A stretch of DNA of 64,000 nucleotides from positions 62,001-126,000 of the forward strand of contig NZ_JAFCLP010000019.1 of NCBI RefSeq assembly GCF_018129405.1. Reading direction: 5' to 3'. Positions 53,229 to 62,905 of this stretch are shown piece after piece. A program made the position numbers and the translations under genes. Positions within the stretch are counted from its first letter, which is position 1. Every line of letters begins with the position of its first letter. The DNA is from Bradyrhizobium iriomotense (GTDB lineage: Bacteria > Pseudomonadota > Alphaproteobacteria > Rhizobiales > Xanthobacteraceae). The notes under the pieces were generated by a model. That model worked only from the letters and a program-made list of their open reading frames with translations. It was not told where the DNA came from and searched no databases.

Positions 53229-54173
53229 TTACCGCGGCGCGCTTTTGTCCATTGTCAGCCTTACGGCAATATCGGGCGTTCCGACCGGCCAGCTCAGGAC
53301 AAGCGCGTGTTCTCGCCGCCGCCGCTCGAAAATCAATCCAGATGGCCGGCGAGTGAAGCCTGGCCAGGGCCAAGGTGGGGTTGTCGAGCTATCGAACAGG
53401 AGTTGCAGCCGCATCCCCTGCATTGCCATCACCACGCCGCAGTATGTGCCGGTGCTAGGGTCGCTCAATGGCGCCAGCTCGACGTCCAAGCTGGACTTGT
53501 AGCCTTGTCCAACGCCACCCAGAAAATACAGGCCGCCACGATCGTCCCAGCGTCGCCGAAACAGCGCAGCGTTGACCTTTTCGAGATCGATTTTGCATAT
53601 CTCGGCGATCGGTTTCCCTCCAAGGTCCGAGCCTACCGAGTGAAACATCCCACACGCCACCTTGAGCATCCACAGTTCTAGCATCTCGCCACTGGCGAGG
53701 TGAAACTTCGGCTTGCGCGCCAACGTCTGGCGATCAAGATCCGTGTGCACTTCGCGAAGCTGTCGAAAAAACAATGCAGCCTCGGCGTCCAGCGGCGACA
53801 GCGCCGCGTTGTGGCGACTGCATAGGATTTTGGCCGTGAGGCTTGCCGCGGACGTTTCCAAGATTTCGTCTTTATCTAGCCATCTCATGCCGCCGACGCG
53901 GAGCGTGTCGCCGATCTGATCTAGGACGGCCTTGGATACATAGTGCTCACGCGAAATGTCCTGAGAGCAGTTTCGCATTCCCTGCAGGTAACATCGCGGA
54001 TGCGCGAAATTCGTAATTGCGCCAGGCGGCGTCAGCGTTGGCACTGGCTTTCGCAGTTGGCCGTCCCAGTCAAGGTGACATCGTTCGGCCGGCTGTCCGT
54101 TTCCACAGGGGCAGGGCTTTTTGACGTCCAAGCGCAACTGCTTGAACACGCCCTCCAGCGCGCCAGCGTTCAT
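53229..54173 (-). CDS. SEC-C-like/HNH-like zinc-binding accessory protein
   Basis: A 314-residue protein with two cysteine-rich modules. The first, KKPCPCGNGQPAERCH (about 18-33), matches the SEC-C zinc knuckle except that the final CC is CH. The second has Cys61, Cys69 and REHYVSKAVL (Glu76-His77), then ILCSRHNAALSPLD (Cys118, His121), a pattern like HNH or treble-clef nucleases. The large C-terminal part is unrecognised. Its ATG overlaps the stop of the HEPN-like gene (ATGA, 54170-54173), so the two are coupled. Lower GC and the tRNA-Arg nearby suggest acquisition; a defence or toxin role is an inference. Confidence 0.65.
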   Translation of the reverse strand: MNAGALEGVFKQLRLDVKKPCPCGNGQPAERCHLDWDGQLRKPVPTLTPPGAITNFAHPRCYLQGMRNCSQDISREHYVSKAVLDQIGDTLRVGGMRWLDKDEILETSAASLTAKILCSRHNAALSPLDAEAALFFRQLREVHTDLDRQTLARKPKFHLASGEMLELWMLKVACGMFHSVGSDLGGKPIAEICKIDLEKVNAALFRRRWDDRGGLYFLGGVGQGYKSSLDVELAPLSDPSTGTYCGVVMAMQGMRLQLLFDSSTTPPWPWPGFTRRPSGLIFERRRREHALVLSWPVGTPDIAVRLTMDKSAPR

Positions 54174-54787
54174 TTGAGTAGGCCGGCAGCAAAGTTGCCT
54201 TCGGCCAGCGTCTGTAGTGCCTTCGGATTCATCCCATTGAAGAACTGCCTCGGATTACGCTTGGCTGCATCGAAGATGCCTTCAATGAGCTCGTCGACGT
54301 CCTGTAGGCAGAGCGTCTCGTACTGCTTGACTTCCGGGAGCGCCGCTAACCGTTCGCTAATTTGAGCCGCTATCTCCGGCGGAAGAAGATGTGCAGGCGG
54401 TGTCCGGCGTGGGAAGCCATCTGGAATCGTGGTGCGATGAGTCGTGTGCACAACCTCCATGCCGTTCTTCAGCACGTCGTCCGGATAACGCAAGCTCCAG
54501 TGGGAGTGGAGCGTGGCGATCACCGGATCGAACGAGCCGAGCGCGCCATCCGCTATCTCGGCCTTAAAAGTCGTCCACAGGTCAGGCAGCTTATGCAGCT
54601 GGTTGCGAAGGTCCTTTAGAGTTTTGTTTCTCGCAAGGGCACCCTTTAGTGCGAATTCGACAGCATGATGTAGCAAGTTTGCCGCGACCGGGTGCAAACC
54701 GGCCATGAAGGCGAAGCGGCCGACGACGTAGTATTGGCAGCTGCGTTCCCAGAAATGAGTTTCCCGCTGTATCGTTTGCTGCTGCAT
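54170..54787 (-). CDS. HEPN-like helical protein, partner of the SEC-C/HNH-like gene
   Basis: A mostly helical protein of about 205 residues. The region AANLLHHAVEFALKGALARN followed by LKDLRNQLHKLPDLW (about 44-80 from the longer start) resembles HEPN domains, which often act as RNases. The typical Rx4-6H catalytic motif is not exact here (RNQLH has a spacing of three), so activity is uncertain. The ATG at 54787 has AGAGG 9 nt upstream; a GTG at 54814 is the alternative. It is first in a two-gene unit. Confidence 0.6.
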   Translation of the reverse strand: MQQQTIQRETHFWERSCQYYVVGRFAFMAGLHPVAANLLHHAVEFALKGALARNKTLKDLRNQLHKLPDLWTTFKAEIADGALGSFDPVIATLHSHWSLRYPDDVLKNGMEVVHTTHRTTIPDGFPRRTPPAHLLPPEIAAQISERLAALPEVKQYETLCLQDVDELIEGIFDAAKRNPRQFFNGMNPKALQTLAEGNFAAGLLK

Positions 54788-54971
54788 CTCGTCGAGCCTC
54801 TGACGAAATCGCACCGCGCATGTCGCGTTCGTGTTGCGTGGAACGATTTTTTTGGTGGCGTTTGTAAGTCGTTGATTTCGCTTGTGGTGGTTGAGACCGC
54901 TCGCAGCACGAATATCGTGACTAAAACAAAGGCGAAATCGATCTAAGCTATTATCAATACAGCGGATTTTC

Positions 54972-55048
54972 TGGCGATCCCGGCAGGACTCGAACCTGCA
55001 ACCCGCGGAGTAGAAATCCGCTACTCTATCCAGTTGAGCTACGGGACC
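54972..55048 (-). tRNA. tRNA-Arg (anticodon UCU)
   Basis: Acceptor arms GGTCCCG and CGGGATC, anticodon stem GCGGA/TCCGC with loop TTTCTAC (TCT), T-arm GCAGGTTCGAGTCCTGC and an encoded CCA at 54974-54972. Its 3' end faces the SEC-C/HEPN-like unit. I find no direct repeat of the tRNA 3' end and no integrase gene. Confidence 0.97.
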
Positions 55049-55452
55049 GTCTGGAGCCGCCCATTTGGGGCGGCTGGCCGTTCATCTAGCATGCCAATAT
55101 GAAAAATTGGGTCTTTCGCCAAGTCTGAACCGAACCGTTTTCCTCAATGGCGCGACAAAGCGGAACGGTGGGGTGTCAGGGTGCCGGGTTGAGCGGCAGC
55201 GGACTGGACGATGGATCACATCGCCGGGAACGCTGAACAGCTTCCGGGACACGGCCGCCGGTCGACTGGCTAGGTGTTGCTGCGCCATCAGGACGGCGTG
55301 CGCGGCGGTATCTGGACTGGTCTCCTCTGGGCCTGCCTTGTCATGGCGAATGCGACGTTTTGCACCTCTGGTTCCATCGCCTTGAGTCCGTCACCTTTCC
55401 GCGCATTTCTTGCGACAAGCGGCGTTCGTCCGCGATTTCCGGGAGTCCATCC
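55049..55452. other. Intergenic region upstream of the alpha-2-macroglobulin gene
   Basis: No gene or repeat is supported in this 404-bp stretch. The promoter of the macroglobulin/PBP1C unit is expected in its right half. Confidence 0.5.
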
Positions 55453-58400
55453 ATGATCGGTCTTGTTCGCGCCGTCACAATCTGCGCCGCGCTGGCGCTC
55501 GGCCTTTCGGCTGCGCAGGCCGCCGACAAGGCCTTCAAACGCGACGATCTCGCCGATTCCGCGATCAAGCTGGAGGCGCAGATCAAGAGCGAGGCGGGCC
55601 CGGTCGCCAAGACCAACGCGACGCTGCGCACGGATGCCGACGCCGCATTCCGGCGCAATGATTACCGCACCGGCCTGTCGGTGCTCGGCCAGATCGCGGC
55701 CACTACCCCTGACGATGCCGGCAACTGGCTGCGGCTCGCCAAGGTGATCTTTCAGATCTGGCCCAAGAACTCGAGCGAACAGACCTTCCTGCTGGAGCGC
55801 GCCTCGACCGCGGCCTACATCGCTTACATGCGGGCCGGCAATCCGGGCGAGGAGGCCGACGCGCTCGCCGTGCTCGGCAAATCGCTGGCCGAACGCAAGC
55901 TGTGGCGGCCGGCACTGGATTCGCTGCGGCTGTCGCTCGACCTGCGCGAGGTCGCTGATGTCCGCGGGCAATATGAGAAGCTGCGCGACGAACACGGCTT
56001 CCGGCTGCTCGACTACACCGTGGACTCGGATTCGGCGAGCCCGCGCGCCTGCTTCCAGTTCTCGGAGGAGCTCGCCAAGCGCACCGACTTCGCGCCGTTC
56101 CTGGCCCTCGCAGGGCAGGACAAGCCGGCGCTGTCGGCGGAAGGCAAGCAGCTCTGTGTCGACGGGCTGAAGCACGGCGAACGCTACAACATCAATCTGC
56201 GCGCCGGCCTGCCGTCCACGGTGAAGGAGGGGCTGCCGAAATCGGCCGAGTTCAACATCTATGTGCGCGACCGCAAGCCGTTCGTGCGCTTCACCAGCCG
56301 TGCCTATGTGCTGCCGCGGACCGGCCAGCGCGGCATTCCCGTGGTCAGCGTCAACACGCCCGCGGTCAACATCAACGTCTTCCGGATCGGCGACCGCAAC
56401 CTGATCAACACGGTGGTCGACAGCGATTTCCAGAAGACGCTGTCGAAATACCAGCTCGGCGATCTCGGCGACGAGCGTGGCGTCAAGGTCTGGTCGGGCG
56501 AGCTTTCGACCGCGATGACGCTGAACCAGGACGTCACCACGGCATTCCCGGTCGACCAGGCGCTCGGCGAGCTCCAGCCCGGCGTCTACGTGATGACCGC
56601 CGCGGCCAAGGGCCCGGGCTCGGACGACGAATACCAGCTCGCCACGCAATGGTTCATCGTCTCCGACCTCGGCGTCTCCGCTTACTCCGGCAACGACGGC
56701 ATCCACGTCTTCGTCAACTCGCTGGCTTCGACCGATCCGGTCGGCAAGGCCGAGGTGCGGCTGGTTGCCCGCAACAACGAGATCCTGGCGACGCGCAAGA
56801 CCGACGATTCCGGTCATGTGCTGTTCGAGGCGGGCCTCGCGCGCGGCGAGGGCGGCCTGTCGCCGGCGATGCTCACGGTCACGGGCGAGAAGGCTGATTA
56901 CGCCTTCCTGAGCCTGAAGACGTCTGCCTTCGACCTCTCCGACCGCGGCGTCTCGGGGCGCGCCGTGCCCGCCGGTGCCGATGCCTTCGTCTATGCCGAG
57001 CGCGGCGTCTACCGCTCCAGCGAGACCGTCTTCCTCACTGCGCTGCTGCGCGACGGGCAGGGCAACGCCGTGACCGGCGGGCCGATGACGCTGGTGGTCG
57101 AGCGCCCCGACGGCGTCGAATACCGCCGGGCCGTGCTGCCCGACCAGGGCGCCGGCGGCCGCACCCTGTCCGTGCCGCTCAACTCGGCCGTGCCGACCGG
57201 CACCTGGCGCGTGCGCGCCTTCACCGATCCGAAGGGCGCTTCGGTCGGCGAAACCACGTTCATGGTCGAAGACTATGTTCCCGATAGAATCGAATTCGAC
57301 CTGTCCGCCAAGGACAAGCTGATCAAAGCTAATGCTCCAGTGGAGCTTAAGGCGGACGGCCATTTCCTCTACGGCGCGCCGGCCTCGGGCCTCCAGCTCG
57401 AAGGCGACATGCTGGTCGCGCCTGCGGCCGAGCGGCCCGGCTTTGCCGGCTACCAGTTCGGCGTCGCCGACGAGGAGACCACTTCGAACGAGCGCACGCC
57501 GCTGGAGAACCTTCCCGAGGCCGATGCCAACGGCGTCGCGACCTTCCCGGTGACGCTGGACAAGCAGCCGGCCTCGACGCGGCCGCAGGAGGCGCAGATA
57601 TTCGTCCGCATGGTCGAGACCGGCGGCCGGGCCGTCGAGCGCAAGATCGTGCTCCCGGTCGCGCCCACTGCTGCGCAGATCGGCATCAAGCCGCTGTTCG
57701 GCGACAAGAACGTCGCCGAGGGCGACAAGGCCGAGTTCGACGTCGTGTTCGTCTCGCCCGAGGGCGAGAGGCTGCGCCGCGACGGCCTGCGCTACGAGCT
57801 CCTGAAGATGGAGTCGCGCTACCAATGGTATCGCCAGAACAATTACTGGGAGTACGAGCCGGTCAAGTCGACCTCGCGCGTCGCCGACGGTGACGTCACG
57901 ATCGCTGCCGACAAGCCGTCGCGCATCTCGCTTAGCCCGCAGCCCGGCCGCTACAGGCTCGACGTCAAGTCGAGCGACGCTGACGGCCCGGTGACCTCGG
58001 TGCAGTTCGACGTCGGCTGGTACTCCGACGGCAGCGCCGACACGCCGGACCTGTTGGAGACCTCGATCGACAAGCCGCAATACGCCTCCGGCGACACCAT
58101 GACGGTGTCGGTCAACGTCCGCAGCGCCGGCAAGCTCACCATCAACGTGCTCGGCGACCGCCTGCTGACGACGCAGACCATCGACGTCAAGGAAGGCACG
58201 GCGCAGGTGAAGCTCCCGGTCGGCAAGGACTGGGGCACCGGCGCCTATGTGGTGGCGACGCTGCGCCGTCCGCTCGATGCGGCGGCCCAGCGCATGCCGG
58301 GCCGCGCGATCGGCCTGAAATGGTTCGGCATCGACAAGCAGACCCGCACGCTGAGTGTGAAGCTGACGCCGCCGGCGCTGATCCGGCCCAACGCGATGCT

Positions 58401-60657
58401 GAAGATCCCGGTCAAGCTCGACGGGCTCAATCCGGGCGAGGACGCCAAGATCGTTATCGCTGCGGTCGATGTCGGCATCCTCAACCTCACCAATTACAAG
58501 CCCCCGGCGCCGGATGATTACTATCTCGGCCAGCGCCGCCTCAGCGCGGAGATCCGCGATCTCTATGGCCAGCTGATCGATGGCATGTCGGGCACGCGCG
58601 GCCAGATCAAGTCGGGCGGCGACGCTGGAGCTGCCGAACTGCAGGGCTCGCCGCCCTCGCAAAAGCCGCTGGCGCTTTATTCGGGCATCGTGACCGTTGC
58701 TGCGGATGGCACCGCGGAGGTGAGCTTCGATATTCCGGAGTTCGCGGGTACCGCGCGCGTCATGGCGGTGGCGTGGACCGCCACGAAACTCGGCCGCGCC
58801 AACACGGATGTCGTGATCCGCGATCCCGTGGTGCTGACCACGACGCTGCCGCGCTTCCTGCTCAATGGCGACCACGGCACAGTCAATCTGGAGATCGACA
58901 ATGTCGAGGGCCAGGCCGGTGACTACGTCATCAACGTCAAGACGGGCGGCCCGGTGAAGATGACCGGCAATCCCGCCACCACGGTCAAGCTTGCCGCCAA
59001 GCAGCGCAACTCCTTCTCGCTCGCGCTCGATGCGACCGCGGCGGGGCAGGCGACGCTCGACGTCGACATCAAGGGGCCGAATGGCCTCGCGCTGGCGCGT
59101 CACTATGCGTTCGACGTCAAGGCGGCAACGCAGGTGCTGGCGCGGCGTTCGATCCGGACGCTGGCGAAGGGCGAGAGCCTGACGCTGACCTCGGACATGT
59201 TCTCCGACCTCGTGCCGGGCACCGGCAGCGTCTCGGTCTCGGCCAGCCTGTCGACCGCGCTCGATGCGGCGACAATCCTGAAGGCGCTCGACCGCTATCC
59301 CTATGGCTGCTCGGAGCAGATCACGAGCCGGGCCATGCCGCTGCTCTATGTCAACGAGCTCGCGGCCGGCGCGCATCTCGCCATGGACACCGAGGTCGAC
59401 CAGCGCATCCGCGACGCCATCGAGCGGCTCCTGGCCCGCCAGGGCTCGAACGGCTCGTTCGGCCTGTGGTCGGCGGGCGGCGACGATGCCTGGCTGGATG
59501 CGTACGTGACGGACTTCCTGACCCGCGCCCGCGAGAAGGGCTTTGCGGTGCCGGACGTGCTGTTCAAGAACGCGCTCGACCGCATCCGCAACTCCGTCGT
59601 CAACGGCAACGAGCCGGAGAAGGACGGCGGCCGCGATCTCGCCTACGGCCTCTACGTGCTCGCCCGCAACGGCGCAGCTCCCATCGGCGATCTCCGCTAT
59701 CTCGCCGACACCAAGCTGAACAACCTCGCAACCCCGATCGCGAAGTCGCAGCTTGCCGCGGCGCTAGCCCTGGTCGGCGACCGCAACCGCGCCGAACGCG
59801 TCTATGGCGCGGCGCTCGACAGCCTCGCGCCAAAACCGGTGCTGGAGTTCGGCCGCACCGACTATGGCTCGCAGCTCCGCGATGCCGCGGCGCTGGTGTC
59901 GCTCGCGAGCGAAGGCAATGCGCCGAAGGCGACGCTGACGCAGGCGGTGTCGCGGGTCGAGACCGCGCGGGGGCTGACGCCCTACACCTCCACGCAGGAG
60001 AATGCGTGGCTGGTGCTGGCGGCGCGGGCGCTGGCTAAGGAAAACCTCTCGATCGAGGTCGACGGCCAGCCGGTCAAGACCGCGCTCTATCGCAGCTACA
60101 AGGCGGATACGCTGAGCGGAAAGCCGCTGAAGATCACCAACACCGGCGATGCACCGGTGCAGGCGGTGGTCTCGGTGTCGGGCTCGCCGGTGACGCCGGA
60201 GCCGGCGGCGTCGAACGGCTTCAAGATCGAGCGCAGCTACTACACGCTCGACGGCAAGCCCGCCGACATCAGCAAGGTCAAGCAGAACCAGCGCTTTGCG
60301 GTGGTGCTCAAGATCACCGAGGCCAAGCCCGAGTACGGCCACATCATGGTGTCGGACTATCTGCCGGCGGGCCTGGAGATCGACAATCCGAAGCTGGTCT
60401 CGTCGGGCGACAGCGGCACGCTGGACTGGATCGAGGATGGCGAGGAGCCCGAGGATACCGAATTCCGTGACGATCGCTTCACCGCGGCGGTCGATCGGGC
60501 CTCGGATTCCAAGTCGGTCTTCACCGTCGCCTATGTCGTGCGCGCGGTCTCGCCGGGCAAATACGTGCTGCCGCAGGCCTATGTCGAGGACATGTACAAC
60601 CCCTCGCGCTATGGCCGAACAGGGACGGGAACGGTCGAGGTGCGGGCGGCGAAGTGA
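55453..60657 (+). CDS. Alpha-2-macroglobulin family protein (YfhM-like)
   Basis: A 1734-residue periplasmic or envelope-anchored protein that should trap proteases, protecting the cell envelope. It has a signal peptide (VTICAALALGLSAAQAADKA), an N-terminal helical domain, a series of MG domains, a bait region, and the thioester motif in YPYGCSEQITS (Cys1286 in the GCxEQ motif), followed by the helical TED and the receptor-binding-like domain. In bacteria this gene commonly stands beside pbpC, as here, suggesting coupled defence and wall repair. GGGAG lies just before the ATG. A 1362-codon antisense frame is only a shadow. Confidence 0.95.
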   Translation: MIGLVRAVTICAALALGLSAAQAADKAFKRDDLADSAIKLEAQIKSEAGPVAKTNATLRTDADAAFRRNDYRTGLSVLGQIAATTPDDAGNWLRLAKVIFQIWPKNSSEQTFLLERASTAAYIAYMRAGNPGEEADALAVLGKSLAERKLWRPALDSLRLSLDLREVADVRGQYEKLRDEHGFRLLDYTVDSDSASPRACFQFSEELAKRTDFAPFLALAGQDKPALSAEGKQLCVDGLKHGERYNINLRAGLPSTVKEGLPKSAEFNIYVRDRKPFVRFTSRAYVLPRTGQRGIPVVSVNTPAVNINVFRIGDRNLINTVVDSDFQKTLSKYQLGDLGDERGVKVWSGELSTAMTLNQDVTTAFPVDQALGELQPGVYVMTAAAKGPGSDDEYQLATQWFIVSDLGVSAYSGNDGIHVFVNSLASTDPVGKAEVRLVARNNEILATRKTDDSGHVLFEAGLARGEGGLSPAMLTVTGEKADYAFLSLKTSAFDLSDRGVSGRAVPAGADAFVYAERGVYRSSETVFLTALLRDGQGNAVTGGPMTLVVERPDGVEYRRAVLPDQGAGGRTLSVPLNSAVPTGTWRVRAFTDPKGASVGETTFMVEDYVPDRIEFDLSAKDKLIKANAPVELKADGHFLYGAPASGLQLEGDMLVAPAAERPGFAGYQFGVADEETTSNERTPLENLPEADANGVATFPVTLDKQPASTRPQEAQIFVRMVETGGRAVERKIVLPVAPTAAQIGIKPLFGDKNVAEGDKAEFDVVFVSPEGERLRRDGLRYELLKMESRYQWYRQNNYWEYEPVKSTSRVADGDVTIAADKPSRISLSPQPGRYRLDVKSSDADGPVTSVQFDVGWYSDGSADTPDLLETSIDKPQYASGDTMTVSVNVRSAGKLTINVLGDRLLTTQTIDVKEGTAQVKLPVGKDWGTGAYVVATLRRPLDAAAQRMPGRAIGLKWFGIDKQTRTLSVKLTPPALIRPNAMLKIPVKLDGLNPGEDAKIVIAAVDVGILNLTNYKPPAPDDYYLGQRRLSAEIRDLYGQLIDGMSGTRGQIKSGGDAGAAELQGSPPSQKPLALYSGIVTVAADGTAEVSFDIPEFAGTARVMAVAWTATKLGRANTDVVIRDPVVLTTTLPRFLLNGDHGTVNLEIDNVEGQAGDYVINVKTGGPVKMTGNPATTVKLAAKQRNSFSLALDATAAGQATLDVDIKGPNGLALARHYAFDVKAATQVLARRSIRTLAKGESLTLTSDMFSDLVPGTGSVSVSASLSTALDAATILKALDRYPYGCSEQITSRAMPLLYVNELAAGAHLAMDTEVDQRIRDAIERLLARQGSNGSFGLWSAGGDDAWLDAYVTDFLTRAREKGFAVPDVLFKNALDRIRNSVVNGNEPEKDGGRDLAYGLYVLARNGAAPIGDLRYLADTKLNNLATPIAKSQLAAALALVGDRNRAERVYGAALDSLAPKPVLEFGRTDYGSQLRDAAALVSLASEGNAPKATLTQAVSRVETARGLTPYTSTQENAWLVLAARALAKENLSIEVDGQPVKTALYRSYKADTLSGKPLKITNTGDAPVQAVVSVSGSPVTPEPAASNGFKIERSYYTLDGKPADISKVKQNQRFAVVLKITEAKPEYGHIMVSDYLPAGLEIDNPKLVSSGDSGTLDWIEDGEEPEDTEFRDDRFTAAVDRASDSKSVFTVAYVVRAVSPGKYVLPQAYVEDMYNPSRYGRTGTGTVEVRAAK

Positions 60658-60689
60658 GTGGTGGGATGAACGAAGCCAGCGAAGTCTCT

Positions 60690-60771
60690 CGTCATTCCGG
60701 GGCGGTGCGCAGCACCGAACCCGGAATCTCGAGGTTCCGGGTCTGGTCCTTCGGACCATCCCGGAACGACG
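60690..60771. repeat. Interspersed palindromic repeat between the macroglobulin and pbpC genes
   Basis: The outer arms GTCATTCCGGG and CCCGGAACGAC and an inner hairpin (GGTCC TTCG GGACC) form a compound palindrome. It resembles intergenic repeats common in Bradyrhizobium. It does not contain a T-rich terminator, so the two genes may still be cotranscribed. Confidence 0.7.
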
Positions 60772-60794
60772 ACGGGAGAGGAGGGCGCACCATC

Positions 60795-62855
60795 ATGCGT
60801 ATCCTCTCCGCCGCCGCCTTCACCCTCATCCTTGCCATCACCGGCTTCGTCGCCTGGGTCTACTCCCTCGGGCCGCTCCCGCTCGACGAAGCGCGTCAGG
60901 TCTCCACCACCATCGTTGATCGCAACGGCAAGCTGCTGCGCGCCTACGCGATGGCGGATGGACGCTGGCGGCTGCCGGTCGATGCCAGGACCAATGTCGA
61001 TCCGACCTATCTGAAGCTGCTCTTTGCCTATGAGGACCAGCGCTTCTACGCCCATGACGGCATCGATCCGCTGGCGCTGGGCCGCGCCGCGTTGCAGCTC
61101 GGAACGCGCGGCCACATCGTCTCCGGCGGCTCGACCATCACCATGCAGCTCGCCCGGCTGATGGAGCCGCGGCGGCAGCGCTCGCTCTACGCAAAACTGC
61201 GGCAGATGGTGCGTGCGATCGAGATCGAGCGCAGCATGAGCAAGGAGCAGATCCTCGATCTCTATCTCGCGCTGGCACCCTATGGGGGCAATCTCGAAGG
61301 AATCCGCGCCGCCTCAATCGCCTATCTCGGCAAGGAGCCGAAGCGGCTGTCGCTGGCGGAGGCCGCGCTGCTGGTCGCGCTGCCGCAATCGCCGGAGACG
61401 CGCCGGCTCGACCGCTTTCCCGAGGCGGCGCGCAAGGCGCGCGATCGCGTGCTGGATCGCATGGTCGAGGAGCATGTGGTCAGCGCAGACGACGCCAGGC
61501 AGGCCAAGGCCGCGCCGGTGCCGACATTGCGCAAGCCGATGCCGATCCTGGCGCCGCACGCCTCGGACACCGCGCTGTCGACCGTGAAAGACAATCCGGT
61601 CATCAAACTGACGCTGGATGCGACCTTGCAGAAAGTGCTGGAGCCGCTGGCGCGTGACCGTGCCATCGCGCTCGGGCCCAACATCTCGGTCGGCATCATC
61701 GTGGTCGACAATGAGAGCGGAGACGTGCTCGCGCGCGTCGGCTCGGCGGATTATTTCGATGAGAGCCGGGCAGGGCAGGTCGACATGACCCGCGCCATCC
61801 GTTCGCCGGGCTCGACGCTGAAACCCTTCATCTACGGGCTCGCCTTCGAGGACGGCTTCGTTCATCCCGACAGCTTGATCGACGATCGGCCGGTCCGCTT
61901 CGGCTCCTACGCGCCGGAAAATTTCGACATGACGTTCCAGGGCACGGTGCCGGTGAGGAAGGCGCTGCAATTGTCGCTGAACGTGCCGGCCATCGTGCTG
62001 CTCGACCGCGTCGGCTCGAGCCGGCTGGCCTCGCGGCTGCGGCAGGCCGGCGGCAACCTCATCTTGCCGAAAGACGAGACGCCCGGGCTTGCCATGGGCC
62101 TCGGCGGCGTCGGCGTGACGCTGCAGGATCTCGCGCAGCTCTATGCCGGCTTCGCCCGGCTTGGGACCACCAAGCCGCTGCGCGAGATCGTCACGGCCAA
62201 GGATGACCGCGAGCCGCTGCGGCTGCTGGATCAGGTCGCGGCGTGGCAGGTCGGCAACGTCCTGCTCGGCACGCCGCCGCCGGAGAACGCCGCCCACAAC
62301 CGCATCGCCTTCAAGACCGGCACCTCCTACGGCTATCGCGATGCCTGGTCGATCGGCTTCGACGGCCGCATGACCATCGGCGTCTGGGTCGGCCGTCCCG
62401 ACGGCGCGCCGGTTCCCGGCCTCATCGGCCGCGTCGCCGCGGCCCCAATCCTGTTCGACGCCTTTGCCCGGAGTGGCAAGACGCTGGCCCCCTTACCGAA
62501 GCCGCCCAAGGGAACTCTGGTCGCCAGCAACGCAAAATTGCCGCTGCCCTTGAAGCGGTTCCGTCCGGTCGGGGAACTGGTGCGGACTGGGGGCGAGCAG
62601 GCGCTGCATATCCAGTTTCCCCTGAACGGCTCGCGAATTGATGTCGATCGGTCGGGCGGTCCCGAGAGCGCCGCCATGCCCGTAAAAGTCGCCGGCGGGG
62701 TTTTGCCGATGACCGTCATGGTTAACGGCACGGCGCGCGGCGAGATCGACGGCCGCCGCCAGCGCCTGATCGATCCGCCCGGCCCGGGCTTTGCACGGCT
62801 CACCGTGATCGATGCCACGGGCGCCGCGGACACAGTTGTCATTCGAATTCAATGA
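60795..62855 (+). CDS. pbpC: Penicillin-binding protein 1C
   Basis: Bifunctional peptidoglycan glycosyltransferase/transpeptidase, 686 residues. It has an N-terminal membrane anchor, the GT51 domain with FAYEDQRFYAHDGIDP near 77 (catalytic Glu), GGSTITMQLARL near 115, and ALAPYGGNLEGIRAAS near 165. The transpeptidase domain has the SxxK Ser340-Lys343 in SPGSTLKPF, LSLNVPAIVLLD near 395 and KTGTSYGYRD near 507. The C-terminal BiPBP_C-like domain (about 590-686) is typical of PBP1C. The ATG at 60795 starts MRILSAAAFT. Confidence 0.95.
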   Translation: MRILSAAAFTLILAITGFVAWVYSLGPLPLDEARQVSTTIVDRNGKLLRAYAMADGRWRLPVDARTNVDPTYLKLLFAYEDQRFYAHDGIDPLALGRAALQLGTRGHIVSGGSTITMQLARLMEPRRQRSLYAKLRQMVRAIEIERSMSKEQILDLYLALAPYGGNLEGIRAASIAYLGKEPKRLSLAEAALLVALPQSPETRRLDRFPEAARKARDRVLDRMVEEHVVSADDARQAKAAPVPTLRKPMPILAPHASDTALSTVKDNPVIKLTLDATLQKVLEPLARDRAIALGPNISVGIIVVDNESGDVLARVGSADYFDESRAGQVDMTRAIRSPGSTLKPFIYGLAFEDGFVHPDSLIDDRPVRFGSYAPENFDMTFQGTVPVRKALQLSLNVPAIVLLDRVGSSRLASRLRQAGGNLILPKDETPGLAMGLGGVGVTLQDLAQLYAGFARLGTTKPLREIVTAKDDREPLRLLDQVAAWQVGNVLLGTPPPENAAHNRIAFKTGTSYGYRDAWSIGFDGRMTIGVWVGRPDGAPVPGLIGRVAAAPILFDAFARSGKTLAPLPKPPKGTLVASNAKLPLPLKRFRPVGELVRTGGEQALHIQFPLNGSRIDVDRSGGPESAAMPVKVAGGVLPMTVMVNGTARGEIDGRRQRLIDPPGPGFARLTVIDATGAADTVVIRIQ

Positions 62856-62905
62856 CCCTGCCTTAAGCGGTTGTGGCGATGGCGGTTTCAGCGTAAGCGG
62901 AACCA

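Noticed and set aside
54972-55048. Attachment site of an integrated island at tRNA-Arg
   Set aside because: No second copy of the tRNA 3' end and no integrase gene is visible within the window, so an att site cannot be claimed.
55288-59376. 1362-codon open frame antisense to the alpha-2-macroglobulin gene
   Set aside because: The sense frame has a signal peptide, thioester motif and full domain series; the antisense frame is an Arg/Gly/Asp-rich shadow caused by high GC.
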